A stretch of DNA of 64,000 nucleotides from Verrucomicrobiota bacterium (GTDB taxonomy: Bacteria > Verrucomicrobiota > Kiritimatiellia > CAIQIC01 > JAGNIJ01): NCBI GenBank assembly GCA_022710725.1, contig JAKLGK010000004.1, positions 62,001 through 126,000 of the forward strand, given 5' to 3'. This document shows positions 62,029-64,000 of the stretch, one piece after another. Under the pieces are notes generated by a model, which saw only the letters and a program-made list of their open reading frames with translations, had not been told where the DNA came from and ran no database searches. Positions within the stretch are counted from its first letter, which is position 1. Every line of letters begins with the position of its first letter. A program made the position numbers and the translations under genes.

Positions 62029-62879
62029 TTCACGACCTCCAGGCGGATCAGTTTCATGTCCTCCCGCGGCTCAATATAGAAGTATTTAAAGCCCGAAGTC
62101 GTGGCCACATAACGGTTGCTGTCGCCGCCGGCGCTGACGACGCGGAACGGCGTGGAGGTCCACTGCATCCCCTGCCCCTGGACCTGCGCGGGCGCGGACT
62201 GGATTTCGTAGGTCGTGCCCTGGACGGTCAGGAACCGCACGGCGAGCAGGTTGTCCGCCGTCAGCATCCACTTGTAGACCTGGAAGACGTCTCCCGCGAG
62301 TTCCGGTGCGGTCCCAGCGTTGAACTCATCGATATTGGGCACGCCGTCCCCGTCGAAGTCGTCGCCGGGCAACACCTCGCTGACGTCTGAATACTGGCCG
62401 CCCGAGTTCCAGATGATCAACTGCGTCTCCCACAGGTCGGACATGCCGTCGTGGTCTTCGTCCGTCCCCATGCCCAGGTTGAGGCGCACGGCATCGCCCG
62501 CGGCCCCGACCACCGGCACGGAGGACGTGTTCATCAGCGGCTGGAAATCGCCGCCGCGGTAGACGCTGATGGCGACCGTGTCGCCGGTGCGCGCGGCGTA
62601 CGACGCGTACCGCATGCTCTTCGCGTAGTCCACCGGCACTTCCAGGATGTAGTTGATCCCGTCGCCGAGCTGCTCGTTGACGGTGAACCGCGCGCATTCG
62701 TTGGTGTCGATGTCGAGCGCAATTTCCGTGTCCTGGTCGAACGTAACCGGGCGGCCGTACTCGTCCGTGAGCAGCCCGTAGTACCGAAAGGACGGCAGCG
62801 GCGGGATGGCGCTGGACTCCGGGATCAGGCCCGCAAGCGCGACGGCCAGCAGCAGCAAAGCAAGCGTGCGTCTTTTCAT
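62025..62879 (-). CDS. Secreted protein with EF-hand-like calcium loop
   Basis: A 284-residue exported protein. The signal peptide (KRRTLALLLLAVALAGLIPESSA) is followed by a beta-rich part and a thrombospondin-3-like segment (GTDEDHDGMSDLWE, DDFDGDGVPNIDEFNAG), then a beta-sandwich-like tail. ATG 62879 has GAGAGGCG before it; a longer opening to 62918 lacks it. It stands between the large partial protein and the SHD1 protein. Confidence 0.75.
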   Translation of the reverse strand: MKRRTLALLLLAVALAGLIPESSAIPPLPSFRYYGLLTDEYGRPVTFDQDTEIALDIDTNECARFTVNEQLGDGINYILEVPVDYAKSMRYASYAARTGDTVAISVYRGGDFQPLMNTSSVPVVGAAGDAVRLNLGMGTDEDHDGMSDLWETQLIIWNSGGQYSDVSEVLPGDDFDGDGVPNIDEFNAGTAPELAGDVFQVYKWMLTADNLLAVRFLTVQGTTYEIQSAPAQVQGQGMQWTSTPFRVVSAGGDSNRYVATTSGFKYFYIEPREDMKLIRLEVVK

Positions 62880-62889
62880 GGTCGCCTCT

Positions 62890-64000
62890 CTAATTTCCTG
62901 AATACGAATAGGTTTCAAACAGCAGCTTGATGTCCTTGACCCCTTCGCCGTCGCCGGTCCGGCCGTTGATGAACATCTCGAGCGCCAGCGCGCGGTCGCC
63001 GTTCAGCGAGCCGGCGGGGATGATGAGGTACCACTGGGAGTTCCAGACGGAGCGGCCGATCAGCCGGCTGCTGTAGTTGATGCGCGAGTCGCCCCAGACG
63101 CCGGTGTCGTCGAACGCGCCGAGGGCGCTGTAGCGTCGGATCTCCGCCAGCGGATCGGGCAGGGAGTCGTAGAGCGGGATCCAGTCGGCCTCGTTGATCT
63201 CCGCGCTGCCGATCGTGTACGGCACCGGGATGGCCTGGTCCAGCACCTGCCACGAGCGCAGCGTGTTGCCGGTCAGGTCCGACGGCGAGCGCATGACGTC
63301 CACGCCGACGGGGATCAGGTAGGCCTCCGGCGTGTTCGCCAGACCCACCGGGTACGACACGTTCGCGGCATAGTTGCTGAACCAGATGCCGACGCTGCGG
63401 ATCTTAGTCGCGAACTCGGTGGAGCTGAACGCGTGGTCGCCGCCGGCGAGCACCCGGCCGAAGAAGTTGTGGCCGAAATCCACGGTCGTGCTGAACGGGA
63501 TGACCAGGGCAGGCTCCTTCGCCCGCAGCCCGCCCTCGGCCGCGAACGGGATGCAGTACCGGCGGAATTCCGGCACGGCAAAGAGGTCGTCCACCTTGTA
63601 CGAGTTGAGCGCCGTGCGCCACGCCGCGTCGCCCGAGGTCCCGGGCAGGATCCGGAGCAATTCCGTGCGCAGGGAGAACCACGTCCGGCGCCAGCTCGGG
63701 TTGTTGAAGCCCAGCCGCCCGTCCAGCACCGTCCAGTTGGCGCTCATGCGCGCCAGGATGTCCGCCAGGCCCGGCTCGCCGACCGGCCCGCCGACCTGCG
63801 GCTCCCCGGTCACGATGCGGCCGAGCGTCCGCGCGCGCACGACGTCGCCCAGGAACTCGCTGCCGGGATCGGTGGCCGTCTCCGCGGGCAGAAGGCCCGT
63901 CTCGTAGTCGTAGGCCTTCGCGGCCAGGTACGTGTACATCGCCGCCAGGTCGAAGGCCGAACTGTACCGGCTCAAGGCGTCGTTGCGGAAGAGGCGGAAG
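62890..64000 (-). CDS. Large secreted protein of unknown function (5' part outside)
   Basis: The frame is open from the window edge (residues FRLFRNDALSRY) to 62890, at least 370 residues, so its start lies beyond 64000. The segment TYLAAKAYDYETGLLPAE and the beta-rich end with QWYLIIPAGSLN are not from a family I can name. Its stop lies 10 bases before the next gene, so it is the upstream part of the secreted-protein operon. Confidence 0.75.
   Translation of the reverse strand, partial: FRLFRNDALSRYSSAFDLAAMYTYLAAKAYDYETGLLPAETATDPGSEFLGDVVRARTLGRIVTGEPQVGGPVGEPGLADILARMSANWTVLDGRLGFNNPSWRRTWFSLRTELLRILPGTSGDAAWRTALNSYKVDDLFAVPEFRRYCIPFAAEGGLRAKEPALVIPFSTTVDFGHNFFGRVLAGGDHAFSSTEFATKIRSVGIWFSNYAANVSYPVGLANTPEAYLIPVGVDVMRSPSDLTGNTLRSWQVLDQAIPVPYTIGSAEINEADWIPLYDSLPDPLAEIRRYSALGAFDDTGVWGDSRINYSSRLIGRSVWNSQWYLIIPAGSLNGDRALALEMFINGRTGDGEGVKDIKLLFETYSYSGN

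Overview
The window is a 64 kb, GC-rich, densely coded bacterial segment with about 58 supported protein genes and one tRNA. The cell is Gram-negative: there is a ZnuABC uptake system, a PlsC acyltransferase, an outer-membrane-barrel-like protein, lipoproteins and many secreted beta-helix or FG-GAP proteins. The mixture of secreted right-handed beta-helix proteins, thrombospondin-3-like calcium repeats, GANxGWI repeats, an S74-chaperoned fibre and GatCAB suggests the PVC group (Kiritimatiellota, Lentisphaerota or Verrucomicrobiota). That placement is an inference from gene style, not a measurement. Adjacent genes very often overlap by 4 bases (ATGA, GTGA or TTGA), so translational coupling is the rule here.

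Layout. 1-2913 (minus): gatC-gatA-gatB, with gatB cut by the window edge. 3135-9908 (plus): a surface-glycan cluster of three sugar-nucleotide epimerases/reductases, a HddA-like heptose kinase, a GT4 glycosyltransferase and two methyltransferases. 9972-20808: a secreted beta-helix protein, two divergent GT-C membrane glycosyltransferases, a three-gene minus operon in which a YfhO-like protein appears split in two halves around an SGNH hydrolase, and a radical SAM gene. 20940-25069: a second radical SAM gene, znuA-znuC-znuB and a small secreted protein whose frame runs over tRNA-Leu(CAG). 25481-31901: the tRNA, a secreted protein, a phosphoesterase, acylphosphatase, a GH20-like glycosidase, lepB, a lipoprotein and an IspD-like protein lacking key residues.

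32170-41459 (minus) is one long housekeeping unit: trpS, scpA, scpB, pheA, hisC, aroF, tyrA, aroA, cmk, plsC. It joins chromosome segregation to Phe/Tyr synthesis, CMP kinase and phospholipid synthesis. 41636-50394 (plus) holds an outer-membrane-type barrel, a second TylF-like methyltransferase, an M6 metalloprotease, a DUF364 protein, a duplicated beta-helix protein, a GANxGWI lipoprotein and a nucleotidyltransferase-fold protein. 50397-50697 is a non-coding array of seven back-to-back hairpins with unrelated stems. 50710-54352 (minus) is an amino-sugar operon (GlmU-like beta-helix, glmM, NagB-like). 54411-57068 (minus) holds a sirtuin, a 58-residue membrane protein, glyoxalase II and a DUF72 protein. 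57117-64000 (minus) is an operon of five secreted proteins, including a five-repeat S74 fibre and an FG-GAP protein; its first gene is cut by the window edge.

The most unusual signals are the hairpin array at 50397-50697, a perfect 30-bp palindrome at 3017-3046 between two divergent promoters, the permuted split of the YfhO-like protein, and several enzymes (IspD-like, NagB-like, Fcl-like) that have lost residues their families normally need. Several genes without a Shine-Dalgarno sequence have a -10-like element 6-8 bases before the start codon, which fits leaderless mRNAs.
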